A stretch of DNA of 64,000 nt from Streptomyces jeddahensis (GCF_001642995.1 NZ_LOHS01000114.1:1-64000); one strand, 5' to 3'. Counted from the first letter of the stretch, positions 41,544 through 50,468 are shown. The notes: generated from the sequence alone by a model not told the origin. Numbers and translations are program-made.

Positions 41544-42419
41544 TTGTTCACACTCGCACAACTGACGAGCTTCGTGGCTGTCGCGGAAGAGCTGCATTTC
41601 ACGCGGGCGGCGGAGCGGCTCCGCATGACGCAGCCGCCGCTGAGCCGGCAGATCCGTCAGCTGGAGAACGACCTCGGGGTCCAGCTCTTCAACCGCACTA
41701 ACAAATCAGTACAACTCACACCCGCGGGCCGCGCCTTCCTGGTGGAGGCCCGGGGCATCCTGCGCCAGTCCGAGCACGCGGCCCTCGCCGTCCGCCAGGT
41801 CTCGACGGGAGAGGCGGGCAGCATCACCATCGGGTTCACCGCCGCCAGCGCCTACTCCACGCTCGGCACGCTCTTGCGCACCGCCCGCAAGGCGATGCCC
41901 CGAGCGGAGATCGTCCTGCGCGAGATGGTCACCCGCGACCAGCTGGCGGCCCTCGCGAACAACAGCCTGGACCTGGGCCTGGTCCGGCCCTCGGTGACGG
42001 GCCCGGACCTGCTGTCCAGACCCGCCGTACGGGAAGAGCTGCTCGCCGCCCTGCCGACGGGGCACGCGCTGACGGTACGCGAGGGAGCACTCCAGGTCGC
42101 GGACTTCGAGGGTCAGGAGCTGCTGATGTACTCGCCCACGGAAGCCCGCTACTTCCACGAACTGCTGATCAGCATCTTCCGGACCGCCCACGTCACGCCC
42201 GTCTACCGCCAGTACCTGAGCCAGGTCCACAGCATCCTGGCCCTCGTCAACTGCGGCCTGGGCGTGGCCCTGGTCCCGGAGGCGGCCGCCCAGCTACGGT
42301 ACGCCGATATCGTCTTCAAACCGGTCGAACTGCCCACGCCCGCACCCGTGGAACTCGACCTCGTGTGGCGCAGGACCAACGACAATCCGGCACTGCACGC
42401 GCTGCTCCGGCACCTGTGA
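41544..42419 (+). CDS. LysR-type regulator of the aldarate cluster
   Basis: The 291-residue protein has an N-terminal winged helix-turn-helix (1-60: LHFTRAAERLRMTQPPLSRQ, IRQLENDLGVQLFNR) and a periplasmic-binding-protein-like effector domain (about 90-290). It starts at TTG (41544), directly divergent from the galactarate-type dehydratase, the usual arrangement for a LysR activator of the neighbouring operon. The inducer is probably an aldarate or a downstream keto acid (inference). Confidence 0.88.
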   Translation: MFTLAQLTSFVAVAEELHFTRAAERLRMTQPPLSRQIRQLENDLGVQLFNRTNKSVQLTPAGRAFLVEARGILRQSEHAALAVRQVSTGEAGSITIGFTAASAYSTLGTLLRTARKAMPRAEIVLREMVTRDQLAALANNSLDLGLVRPSVTGPDLLSRPAVREELLAALPTGHALTVREGALQVADFEGQELLMYSPTEARYFHELLISIFRTAHVTPVYRQYLSQVHSILALVNCGLGVALVPEAAAQLRYADIVFKPVELPTPAPVELDLVWRRTNDNPALHALLRHL

Positions 42420-42455
42420 CAGCGGACGCCACGGTGCCGGAGCGGGCTTGACCGG

Positions 42456-44417
42456 TCACTTCAGGCGTACGGACACCCCGTTCGCGGAGTACGTGGGGAC
42501 GGCCTCGTACGTACGCCCCTCGGCCCGGACGGTGATAGTGCCGAACCGCCCGCGAAGGCCGCCGCGGGCGCGGAGGACCTGGATGACAGTGCCCTCGGCA
42601 GGGTCGTCGACCCGCAGCTCGAGAGCGCTACCCCGAGCAAGGACGGCCGAGCCGGACACGGTCAGCGCAGGGCCACCGCAGTCGCCGACCGCCACGTCGA
42701 GCGTCGCGCCGGAGGCCTGGCCGTAGCTGCCGCGCACCCGTACGCCGTCGCCGGCCGTCAGCCGCAGGGAGCCGCCGCGGACCTGGACGTCGCCGGCGCC
42801 CAGGGCGTCCCGTGATGCGGCGACGAGGGTGCCGGCCTCCACGGACGTACCGCCGCTGTAGCGGTTGGCGCCCGTCAGGGTCAGCGAGCCGGTGCCGAGC
42901 TTGGTGAGCGAGCCGCGGCCGCCGATGTCGTTGCGCCAGGCGTCGGCCGCGTGGAAGCCGCCCGCGGAGGCGTCCAGGTCGACCCGCACATCGCCGTCGA
43001 AGGCGCCGTAGCCGTCGGCCGCCGCGAAGAGGTTGAGCCGCCCCCACTGCTCGGGCCCGTCCAGCAGGGCGTACCCGGACGGCAGCGCGGTGGTGCGCAG
43101 CACCTCCCGGCGCTGGTCGGCGGTGAGGTAGGGCAGCCGGGTCTCCACGAGCACCTCGGCGCCCTTGGGCACGGTCATCGGGACGCGGCCGTCGCCCTGC
43201 CTGGGCAGGATGTACGTCAGCCGCGGGGTGACCGCGCGCTCGTTGGCCGCCCGGTCCGCGTACGGGTCGGTGTCCGTGCCCGCCGAGTGCGCGTAGGCGT
43301 ACAGCGTGTCGGCCGTGGTGCCGGTCTGCGCCTGGAGGTACGCGGCGGCCTGCTGCCGTGCGGCGGCCTTGAGGCCGGCATTGGCCGGGTCGTACAGGGC
43401 GGCGGCGGCGAGTGCGGTGGCGAGGATGCGGCCGCCCATGACGTCGAGGGCGGAGTGCATGCCGGAGAGGATGCGGGTGTGGCTGGCCGCGGAGGCATGG
43501 GCCACCAGCTCCTGGAACCGCTCGGGTATCGCGTACGCGAGCGCCAGAGCGGCCAGGTACAGGGCATTAGTGTGGCCGCTCGGGTAACCGCCGTCCTCGG
43601 CGGGGGTGGTGCTGCGCTGGCGCAGCAGCTGCGGGGCCACGACCACGTCCGACTTGTAGACGGGGAACCCGAAGGCGTCCGTGGCGCCGGTGTCGACGAC
43701 CTCGTTGTCCTCCGTCATCCGCCAGGGCCGCGGGTACTGGTAGGCGAACTTGCCGGGGTTGCTGGAGGCGTGCGGCCCGCGCAAGGTCTGGACGAGCTGA
43801 ACCACCTTGCCCAGCTCGGAGTCAGGGGCCCCTGCCCCGATGGCGGAACCGGCGGGCGCACCGGCCGGCACGCCGTCGCTGACCTTCCCGGCCGGGGTGC
43901 CGTCAGGCGCGCTGGTGATGCTGGTGACCGCCTTGGCACCGGTCCGGTACACCTCGGTGAGCGGACCGAGACCGGCCGTGGCCGCGTAACTCTGGTCCTG
44001 ACGGTCGTAGATGAAGGACTGCCGGGCCTGTTCGTCGGTACGGCGCGTGGTGAGCGCGATCGAGTAGCGCATGTTGGCGCGCAGCACGTCGGCCGCGAGC
44101 GGGGTGCCGTTGTTCCAGGCCGTTCCGGTCTCCCAGAGGCGCTGCATACCGGAGAGGATACGGACGGCGGCGTTGGTCTCGGGGGTCAGGTTGTCGGCGG
44201 TGTTGGTGAGGTAGTCGTCGACGAAGGCGCGTACGGTCGCCGCCTGGGACGCCTCGGCCGCGTGGGCCTGCTGGCCGGGCAGCCAGGCGAGCGCCGCGGG
44301 ACCGGCGATCAGCCCGGCGGAGAGACCGGCGGATCGCTTGAGGAAGCTCCGCCGGTCCAAGCTCCGCCGGTCCATGCGGGCGCCGTCCACGCCGACCTTG
44401 GGGGTACGTGCCGTCAT
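42456..44417 (-). CDS. Tat-exported PAP2-type phosphatase with autotransporter-like beta-strand repeat
   Basis: The 653-residue protein has a twin-arginine signal (DRRSFLKRSAGLSAGLIAG). Its vanadium-haloperoxidase/PAP2 core shows RP (YPRPW), PSGH in GGYPSGHTNALY and the R-X5-H-X3-D signature in SHTRILSGMHSALD. The C-terminal third carries SLTKLGTGSLTLTGANRYSG, the PATR (autotransporter-associated) repeat, followed by beta-helix-like strands ending in NGVSVRLK. Acid phosphatases of this class release phosphate from many organic esters. Two LacI-type palindromes (44437-44448 and 44515-44526) lie just upstream. The PATR repeat is more usual in Gram-negative autotransporters. Confidence 0.88.
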   Translation of the reverse strand: MTARTPKVGVDGARMDRRSLDRRSFLKRSAGLSAGLIAGPAALAWLPGQQAHAAEASQAATVRAFVDDYLTNTADNLTPETNAAVRILSGMQRLWETGTAWNNGTPLAADVLRANMRYSIALTTRRTDEQARQSFIYDRQDQSYAATAGLGPLTEVYRTGAKAVTSITSAPDGTPAGKVSDGVPAGAPAGSAIGAGAPDSELGKVVQLVQTLRGPHASSNPGKFAYQYPRPWRMTEDNEVVDTGATDAFGFPVYKSDVVVAPQLLRQRSTTPAEDGGYPSGHTNALYLAALALAYAIPERFQELVAHASAASHTRILSGMHSALDVMGGRILATALAAAALYDPANAGLKAAARQQAAAYLQAQTGTTADTLYAYAHSAGTDTDPYADRAANERAVTPRLTYILPRQGDGRVPMTVPKGAEVLVETRLPYLTADQRREVLRTTALPSGYALLDGPEQWGRLNLFAAADGYGAFDGDVRVDLDASAGGFHAADAWRNDIGGRGSLTKLGTGSLTLTGANRYSGGTSVEAGTLVAASRDALGAGDVQVRGGSLRLTAGDGVRVRGSYGQASGATLDVAVGDCGGPALTVSGSAVLARGSALELRVDDPAEGTVIQVLRARGGLRGRFGTITVRAEGRTYEAVPTYSANGVSVRLK

Positions 44418-44436
44418 GCTCTCTGTTCTCCGCTCC

Positions 44437-44448
44437 GCAAGCGCTTGC
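44437..44448. promoter_or_regulatory. LacI-type operator before the PAP2 gene
   Basis: GCAAGCGCTTGC is a perfect 12-bp palindrome with the central CG typical of LacI-family operators, 20 bp before the ATG at 44417. It shares AAGCGCTT with 44515-44526 and 57671-57682. Confidence 0.6.
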
Positions 44449-44514
44449 CGCCGACTGACTGTGCGGTGGAGTGTATGGGGCGAACGAGGCTGGTGAGGCC
44501 GCGTTGTCGGAACA

Positions 44515-44526
44515 TGAAGCGCTTGA
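44515..44526. promoter_or_regulatory. Second LacI-type half-palindrome before the PAP2 gene
   Basis: TGAAGCGCTTGA has the 8-bp AAGCGCTT core, 78 bp upstream of the first site (centre to centre), a distance that permits looping. Confidence 0.45.
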
Positions 44527-44634
44527 GGAATGAACTCCGGATGACGGGGTGGGAACGAGGGACAGCGAACGACGGGCAGTGACCGGCCCGAGCGGAGCGA
44601 CCAGCCCGAGCCTCGCCCTCGCCGCGGGCGCGGG

Positions 44635-45477
44635 TCAGCCGGCCTGCGCGTCCAGAAGGGGCATCAGTTGCTCCTCCTCGTACGTCAGATGGGCCTCGAG
44701 TTCGTCGGTCAGCCGCTCCACCTCGGAGATCACCAGCTGAGGGTTCGCACCCTCGCTGGATACGACCTGCCGCAGATCGGCGAGGAGCGCCGCGATCTTC
44801 TCGTGCTCCCGGGCGAGCCGGTCCAGCGTCGGGACGAGCTCGGGACGGCGCTCGGCGAGGAACGGGAACATCATGGTGTCCTCGCCGGTGTGGTGGTTGT
44901 GCAGCCCCTGGCAGAGGGTCAGGCAGTTCACGCGGAGCTGGGCACCCAGTCCTCCGGGACCCGACTCGGTGATCTCCTTCCTGATCAGGGCAAGTTCGCG
45001 CCGGAAGGCGTCATGGACCAGCTTGAGTGCCGCGCTAGCCGAGGACGCGTTCGGCTGCGGTGGACCGGGGACTGCCTGCAGGGCGACCACGGGGATGACG
45101 CGGGTGGTCTTGGCCTGGTAGTCGGCCCATCCGGAATCCGCCTCGACGGCGCGGGCGAAGGCGCGGTCACGTTCGGCGCCCTGGAGGACGACGGCGTCGG
45201 CCTCGTATGTGAAGACGCCGTCCTCGACCGTGACGCGCGGCTTCGCCACGATGTTGTGGAACCAGTCCGGGTGCCTGGGCGCCCCGGCGGCAGAGGCGAT
45301 GACCAGGACCCGTTCGCCGCCGTCGGGAAGGTAGCCGAGCGGGGTCGTGTGCCGGGCGCCGGTCCGCGCTCCGGTGGTGGTCAGGAGGAGGAGCCGGGCT
45401 CCCTCGAAGTATCCACCGACACGCCCTTTGTTGGCGCGGAACTCGTCGATGATCGGCTGGTTGAAATCGTTCGGCAT
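44635..45477 (-). CDS. Fusion of a Ddn-type F420-dependent nitroreductase domain and a hemerythrin domain
   Basis: The 280-residue protein joins two folds. Residues 1-135 are a Ddn-like split barrel (GARLLLLTTTGARTGARHTT, APRHPDWFHNI, RVTVEDG, TRVIPVVAL), the deazaflavin (F420)-dependent reductase family. Residues 150-275 are a four-helix HHE hemerythrin with iron ligands in GLHNHHTGEDTMMFPFL, LAREHEKIAAL and HLTYEEEQLMP. The first part reduces small molecules or quinones; the second can bind oxygen, nitric oxide or iron. Together they suggest a redox-stress or oxygen-sensitive reductase, which is inference. It stands alone. Confidence 0.88.
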   Translation of the reverse strand: MPNDFNQPIIDEFRANKGRVGGYFEGARLLLLTTTGARTGARHTTPLGYLPDGGERVLVIASAAGAPRHPDWFHNIVAKPRVTVEDGVFTYEADAVVLQGAERDRAFARAVEADSGWADYQAKTTRVIPVVALQAVPGPPQPNASSASAALKLVHDAFRRELALIRKEITESGPGGLGAQLRVNCLTLCQGLHNHHTGEDTMMFPFLAERRPELVPTLDRLAREHEKIAALLADLRQVVSSEGANPQLVISEVERLTDELEAHLTYEEEQLMPLLDAQAG

Positions 45478-45974
45478 TCTCTGTTCTTCTCCAGGGTCAA
45501 AGCTGGGTGTGGGCTGTTTACGGGCAGCACGAATACCCGCACGGCAGGCAGGGTGAATTGGCCACGGATATCGGCCACGGCTACGGGACGATCGCGACGG
45601 CGGCGCGAGAAAAGGGAGTCAGGGAGCCGAGAGGCCAAGGCAAGGATGAAATACCGCTATTGTTCCGCGAGTCTCACGACCTCACTCACAACCACCACGA
45701 ATCCACTGGTCATCGACCTGCATGGCTCACTCGGCAGTTACGGCGACGAGACCCGCGACACACTTGGCCTTGGCCCCGAAAGATCCGCACGACAGGCGGA
45801 ATGGAAGGCAGGCGGGCCTCTCGCCCGCCTCGAACTCACGTCGAGGCCGGGAACCCAACTCGTTCTTGGCCCATGGCCGACCCGGCAGTCACAGACTCAA
45901 CGTATTCCACCGGCCCCGCGCTGACAACACATAATTTCCGGCCACCAAGGCCAACATGGCCAACATTGCCGATA
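45478..45974. other. About 500 bp without a clear gene
   Basis: No frame here has a convincing SD or a recognisable domain. A 92-codon frame starting at ATG 45646 (after AAGG) is possible but unconvincing. The end of the region (45940-45975) has GGCCAACAT microrepeats leading into the methyltransferase remnant. Confidence 0.3.
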
Positions 45975-46675
45975 TGGCCAATACGACGAGCCGTACGAGC
46001 TGGCCATTCTGGGTCGGGCCATCAGCCCGTCGCCGGACACGCGCATCCTCGATCTGGCGTGCGGCAAGGGCGAGTTGCTGTGCACCTGGGCGCGTGACCA
46101 CGGCGTGACCGGCACCGGCGTCGACATCAGCACCGTCTTCATCGGCGCCGCCCGCACGCGGGCCGTCGAGCTGGGCGTGGCCGACCGGGTCGGCTTCGTG
46201 CACGGGAACGCGTCGGGCCATGTCGCCGACGAGCCGGGTCGGCATCGCCGCGTGCGTGGGCGCCACCTGCATCGGTGGCGGCGTGCCGGGGACGGTCGAA
46301 CTCCTTCGGCGCAGTCTCGCCCCCGGCGGCATGATGCTGATCGGCGAGCCGTACTGGCGGCGCGAGCCCTTGGACCAGGCCACCGTCGAGGCCTGCCATA
46401 TGTCGCGCAAGGACGAAATCCTCCCGCTGCCAGAACTGCTCGAGCACTTCGGCGACCTGGGATGCGACGTCGTCGAAATGGTCCTGGCCGACCGGGACAG
46501 CTGGGATCGGTACGTCGCGGCGCAGTGATTCAACATCCGCCGCTGGCTCGACGCCAACCCCGACGACGAGCTGGCCGACGAGATGCGCGCGGAACTCGCC
46601 ACGTCCCCCGTCCAGCACGCCAGGTACCAGCGCGAGTACCTCGGGTGGGGCGTGTTCGTCCTGATGAACCGCTGA
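45975..46675 (+). pseudogene. Decayed SAM-dependent methyltransferase
   Basis: The frame reads YDEPYELAILGRAISP, then the SAM-binding motif ILDLACGKGELLC and GTGVDISTVFI, up to about 46215. There the frame changes (a deletion or indel) and continues as VGIAACVGATCIGGGVPGTV, LAPGGMMLIGEPYWR and EVVEMVL-type sequence to an in-frame TGA at 46526. After that the same frame goes on as FNIRRWLDANPDDELADEM, ending at a true TGA at 46673-46675. The TGA at 46526 probably replaced a TGG Trp codon. The 5' end is also unclear, so at least two lesions have inactivated this class I methyltransferase. Confidence 0.75.
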
Positions 46676-46705
46676 CACACATGTACCGCTGACACACCTC
46701 CCCGC

Positions 46706-46734
46706 TGAGCCCCGGCGCTGTCTGCCGGGGCTCA
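46706..46734. terminator. Perfect 11-bp hairpin after the methyltransferase remnant
   Basis: TGAGCCCCGGC (46706-46716) pairs with GCCGGGGCTCA (46724-46734) over a 7-nt loop. It follows a short tandem repeat ACCGCTGACACAC at about 46668-46697. Confidence 0.75.
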
Positions 46735-46892
46735 CCTGCTGTGACGTGGCTCCGTAGTCGGCCAGTGAGCGAGACGGTCGTCAGGACACGAGGCGCTTCA
46801 ACCGTGCACTGGCTGGGCGCTGAGCCGTGACAGGTTGGTTGGAACCTGGCCAGGCTTGTTGGAAGCGAAGCATGCCGATGTGGAGCGCACGG

Positions 46893-47429
46893 TCAGCGTG
46901 GGATCAGCGAGCCTTCACCCGTGACCGTCAGGCGCGCCTGGTGGCCGCCCGGCGAGCAGTTGCGGCCATTGGGATAGGTGGGCTGCGGCGTGACACTGAT
47001 CTGTCGGTCGAGCACGGTGGCGCCCCGCGGGTTCTTGAACACCAGCGTGACGCGTATCGGCTTTCTTGGCAGGTCTCGTATGCCCGCGAAGACAGGCCGG
47101 ACAACGCGCTCGGGGGTTGGGGAGGTCCTCGCCGCCGGGCTTTCTGCGGCGGTAGCCGATTCCGTGGTCATCACGGGGTTCCCCGGGGTCACCGGTTGTT
47201 CCGACCAGGTCTCCCGCAGCGGCAGCGTGCGCGTACGGCATGTGCCGTCCCAGCAGGCCGTAAGGGTCGCGTCGACCACCCTGTTCGCCAGCTCTGGGTG
47301 GACCTCGACCCGGATCCCGGCGGGCGCACCGATCAGGGTGCAGGGATGGGTGTCTCCCGCGAAAGGCACGCACGCGGTGAGCAGCGCCAGGGCCGCCAGG
47401 GGCATCGCCCGTCCGACCTTCTGTTTCAC
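46893..47429 (-). CDS. Lipoprotein of unknown function
   Basis: The 178-residue protein starts at GTG 47429 after GAGGAG. It has a lipoprotein signal (AMPLAALALLTAC) and a single beta-rich domain with four more cysteines (HPCTLIGAP, LTACWDGTCRTR, RNCSPGG). The pattern GAPAGIRVEVHP and later VTLVFKNPRGATV suggests an immunoglobulin-like sandwich. I do not recognise the family. The next gene, on the other strand, starts only 43 bp away. Confidence 0.7.
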   Translation of the reverse strand: MKQKVGRAMPLAALALLTACVPFAGDTHPCTLIGAPAGIRVEVHPELANRVVDATLTACWDGTCRTRTLPLRETWSEQPVTPGNPVMTTESATAAESPAARTSPTPERVVRPVFAGIRDLPRKPIRVTLVFKNPRGATVLDRQISVTPQPTYPNGRNCSPGGHQARLTVTGEGSLIPR

Positions 47430-47472
47430 GCTGGCTCCTCGGCAACCGTCTGCGTCTTGGTCACGGCCACGC

Positions 47473-47886
47473 ATGCTCGCACGGTCGCTGCACCACGCCG
47501 CTCTCCTGGCGACCGGCGACGCCGTCCCGGACATGCTAAAGGGGCTGGCTTCCCGGTACGAGACTGATCCGGTCGCAGGAATGCGCGCCGACGCCCTGAC
47601 CGCGCTGACCCGGCTTGATCCGGATCGTCCAGCCGCACGGCGGCGGCTGGACGCGGCCCTGGCCGTCCCCGTCTTCACCGAACTGGCAGGTCCCGAACCG
47701 GTGGGCATACGCGCCATGGAGGCTCTGACCGAGACCGGCCTCACCCCCGTGGACCTGCACCCCCGGCTCCATCACTGGGCCCACTCCAGGCAGCGCATCA
47801 TGCACGCCGAATGGTGGTGGGACACCCTGTGCCCCGACGACGACCGCCTGCGCGACGCGTCACTGACCCTCTTGCAGTCGCCGTGA
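47473..47886 (+). CDS. Small helical (HEAT-like) protein, perhaps truncated
   Basis: The 137-residue protein is helical throughout, with paired helices such as VAGMRADALTALTRLDPDRP and VGIRAMEALTETGLTPVDLH that look like HEAT repeats. Its start (ATG 47473) has no good SD and no domain precedes the repeats, so it may be the 3' end of a longer HEAT protein. It is divergent from the lipoprotein gene. I do not know its partner. Confidence 0.5.
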   Translation: MLARSLHHAALLATGDAVPDMLKGLASRYETDPVAGMRADALTALTRLDPDRPAARRRLDAALAVPVFTELAGPEPVGIRAMEALTETGLTPVDLHPRLHHWAHSRQRIMHAEWWWDTLCPDDDRLRDASLTLLQSP

Positions 47887-47991
47887 GTTCGGTCTCTCGT
47901 CGGCGTCGGCGGCGGCGCGCCGCAGGCAGTCGGCCCGTCCACCGGAGGGGTGGTGGGCGGGCCGCCGGAGGGGGGTGGAGCGGGCCGCCGG

Positions 47992-49536
47992 TCAGTCGTC
48001 GATGGCCTCGCCGAACCGGGCGTCCAGGTAGGGCGCCCCGAGGGAGCCACCGCCGTAGGTCCACGAACCCGGCAGCTTGATGCCGCTCGAGCCCGCCGAG
48101 AACACCCACACCACGCCGTCGTTGGTGTTCTCCCCCGGCGCCGAGGCGAGCAGGCCGTCATAGCCATCGTCGTTGGGGTCGGTGAAGGACACCTGGCCGC
48201 CGAACTTGTCGCTCTTCTCGGCCGTGCCCGGAACGTAGGAGGTGTTCTGGTTCACGGCCAGGGCGCCCGAGGCGGTGAGGCCCTCGGCCGAGCCGCGCAG
48301 GACCCAGACCGCCCCGGCGTCCGCGACGCTGCCGATGTCCTCGCCGGCGGCGCCGATCGCCACGTCCGCGTATCCGTCGCGGTTGGTGTCGCCCACGGAC
48401 AGGTCGGTGCCGAAGCCGTCACCGCGCTCGACGACCCCGGGCACGCCCGCGCTGTCCTGGTTCCACCACACCGGCGGAGTCCCGGGACCCTCATGACCGG
48501 CTGGCCCGTCGGGACTGCCGTAGTAGACGCCGACCATGCCACCGGTCGTCGACTCGCCGCCGTCATCGGGGCTGTGCGGCTCCCCGGTGACCAGGTCGTC
48601 GAAGCCGTCGCCGTTGACGTCGCCGGAGGCGACCACCGGGCCGCCGCGCACCGCAATCGGGGGAAGGGAGTCGTTGTCGGAGCTGAGGATGACGTACGAC
48701 CAGCCGTATCCCGGCTCGGCACCCTCACTGAGCCCGGAGACCACCAGGTCGGCCAGGCCGTTGTAGTCGTAGTCGCCGGTGGTCAGGGACTTGGGCGTGA
48801 TGCCCGGCGCCTCGTCCTGAGCGCCGAGCGGGGTGCGGGTCTTGTTCTCGAACGGCTTGAACGGGGACGCGCCCGCCTCGCCGCCACTCGCGCCCGCGTC
48901 TTTGCTCGCGGTGGGCTGGGGCGCCGCTTCGTACTGATAGACCGACAGGCCGACCTTGTCGAGTACGGCGAGCAGATCGCCCGGCACGTACGTGGTGAAG
49001 TACCCGGCGGCCAGAGCGCTGCCGAACCTGTTGCCCGCCGCCGCGTCATCGGACTGCAGCCAGTCGCTGTTGGCACCGGACAAGCCGTTCGGCGAGCCCC
49101 ACAGGACGGTGATGCCGCCCGCGTCGGTGCCGATGCCCGTGAGGTCCTCACCGGGGATGCCGATGACCGCGTCGTCGTAGCCGTCCCCGTCGAGATCGCC
49201 GGTGGCCACGGCCTTGCCGAAGGCGTCCCCGGTCTCGGCGGCGCCCGGCACTCCCGTGGTGTTCTGGCTGAAGACTCTGGCACTGCCCGTGGTGACGCCC
49301 TTGGGGCCGCCGTACTGGACGGTGACGGCACCGGCGCCCGAGCGACCGCCGACCGTGGCGCCGGGCACCCCGATCAGCACGTCCTCGTAACCGTCACCGT
49401 TGAAGTCGCGGTTGCGGTCGCTGGCACGGGTGCCGCCGGGGGCCCCGGCGTAGGAAGCGGGCGCGGTGGCCATGGCCGCGCCCGAGATCAGAAGGAACGA
49501 TGCCGCGGCAACGGCAGCCGAGCGTTTCTTGTGCAT
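47992..49536 (-). CDS. Second secreted FG-GAP beta-propeller protein
   Basis: The 514-residue protein has a Sec signal (MHKKRSAAVAAASFLLISGA, cleavage near SYA). The calcium loops are DFNGDGYEDVLIG, DLDGDGYDDAVIG, DYDYNGLADLVV, DVNGDGFDDLVTG, DTNRDGYADVAIG and DPNDDGYDGLLAS, roughly one per blade of a seven-bladed propeller. The blades alternate with GVPGAAE..D.FG segments. The sixth loop is degenerate. Its architecture matches 35647-37074. Function unknown; it may be adhesive or bind surface polysaccharide. Confidence 0.85.
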   Translation of the reverse strand: MHKKRSAAVAAASFLLISGAAMATAPASYAGAPGGTRASDRNRDFNGDGYEDVLIGVPGATVGGRSGAGAVTVQYGGPKGVTTGSARVFSQNTTGVPGAAETGDAFGKAVATGDLDGDGYDDAVIGIPGEDLTGIGTDAGGITVLWGSPNGLSGANSDWLQSDDAAAGNRFGSALAAGYFTTYVPGDLLAVLDKVGLSVYQYEAAPQPTASKDAGASGGEAGASPFKPFENKTRTPLGAQDEAPGITPKSLTTGDYDYNGLADLVVSGLSEGAEPGYGWSYVILSSDNDSLPPIAVRGGPVVASGDVNGDGFDDLVTGEPHSPDDGGESTTGGMVGVYYGSPDGPAGHEGPGTPPVWWNQDSAGVPGVVERGDGFGTDLSVGDTNRDGYADVAIGAAGEDIGSVADAGAVWVLRGSAEGLTASGALAVNQNTSYVPGTAEKSDKFGGQVSFTDPNDDGYDGLLASAPGENTNDGVVWVFSAGSSGIKLPGSWTYGGGSLGAPYLDARFGEAIDD

Positions 49537-49694
49537 GAGCGGCTCCTTCGCTCAAGAACGTCCGGGCGGGCGCGGGGGTATCCGAAAAGAGCCCGTTTCT
49601 TGTCCGGCGCCGTGTTTGACACTCTGTGAGGCGTCAGGGTTGTACGGGTCTCAGGGCGGCAGCCATTGCCAAGGCTGGCCCCCGGCCCCGGCTT

Positions 49695-49885
49695 GCCGTT
49701 GTCGACGTGATCCTCGGGCTGCTCGATCAGCGCCCAGCGCCCGTAGGCCTTCATCAGCGCAGTCTGCAGCAGATCCTCCGCGGCGTACCGGTCCCCGCCG
49801 GTGAGCAGCACCGCGAGCCGCAGCAGCGCGGTGGAGCGCATGGCTACGAACTCCCGGAACTCGTCGTGACTCGAGGCCGTCGACC
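49695..49885 (-). pseudogene. N-terminal fragment of a SigE-family RNA polymerase sigma factor
   Basis: On the minus strand the frame encodes DEFREFVAMRSTALLRLAV, LLTGGDRYAAEDLLQTALMK, then AYGRWALIEQPEDHV, the typical sigma region 2 of SigE-type ECF factors in Streptomyces. After PEDHV the frame leaves the family and runs into unrelated codons. The 5' side lacks a start codon in this frame because a shift lies near 49890. The rest of the gene, including region 4, is missing. Confidence 0.7.
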
Positions 49886-50012
49886 CTCCCCTGCTCAGCA
49901 GCCATCACGACGCGATGAGCCGCCCGCCGCTATCCCTCAGCGGGCGAGATTGTGTGTTCACACCAAGTTGGTGACAACTTTCGTTCCGCGCCACGACTGC
50001 CTTCCTTGTCGG

Positions 50013-50468
50013 TCAGCGCGGTTTCCTGACCGGCTCGTGACCCCGGACCTCCGCCCAGACGGTCTTGCCCACGCCGTCCGTACGCGGGTCCGCTCCCCAC
50101 CGGCCCGCCAGCGCGGCGACGAGCACCAGCCCCCGGCCGCCCTCGGCATCGCCACCCGCAGGGCGGATCGCAGGGAGCTGCTCCCCTTTGGCGTCCTCGA
50201 CCTCGATCCGTACGGTCGGGTCCGTCGCTGTCAGCCGGATACGGAAGTCCCGGCCGGGCACCCGCCCGTGCCGGACCGCGTTCGCGGCGAGTTCGGCGGT
50301 GATCAGCGTGACGGCTTCGTTCAGCTCCGACGCGTACGGCCAGCCCCACGCGTCGAGCCGCTCGGCGACCAGGCGGCGGGCGAGGCGAGCGCCTCGCGGC
50401 GTGGAGCTGAGTTGTTGGCTGAACACACGTACGGTAACCGGGCTCTGTGGCTTCGTCTGGGGCGACAT
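50013..50468 (-). CDS. Anti-sigma-type ATP-binding protein (HATPase)
   Basis: The 151-residue protein has a GHKL ATPase fold of the RsbW-like class: the N-box TLITAELAANAVRHG, the G1 box FRIRLTATDPTVRIEVED and the G2 GGRGLVLVAALAGRWG. The N-terminal VFSQQLSSTPRGARLARRLV is common to Streptomyces anti-sigma-factor-like kinases. It is divergent from the Scr1-type regulator and DUF397 genes. This three-gene set recurs in many copies in Streptomyces, often linked to development. It may phosphorylate an anti-sigma antagonist or bind a sigma factor. Confidence 0.85.
   Translation of the reverse strand: MSPQTKPQSPVTVRVFSQQLSSTPRGARLARRLVAERLDAWGWPYASELNEAVTLITAELAANAVRHGRVPGRDFRIRLTATDPTVRIEVEDAKGEQLPAIRPAGGDAEGGRGLVLVAALAGRWGADPRTDGVGKTVWAEVRGHEPVRKPR

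Noticed and set aside
42951..44582. A long plus-strand frame (543 codons) antisense to the PAP2 gene
   Set aside because: Shadow of the PAP2 gene; repetitive Gly/Val/Arg composition and no domain.
45507..46097. 196-codon plus-strand frame before the methyltransferase remnant
   Set aside because: No SD and no domain; the final part is out of frame with the methyltransferase motif.
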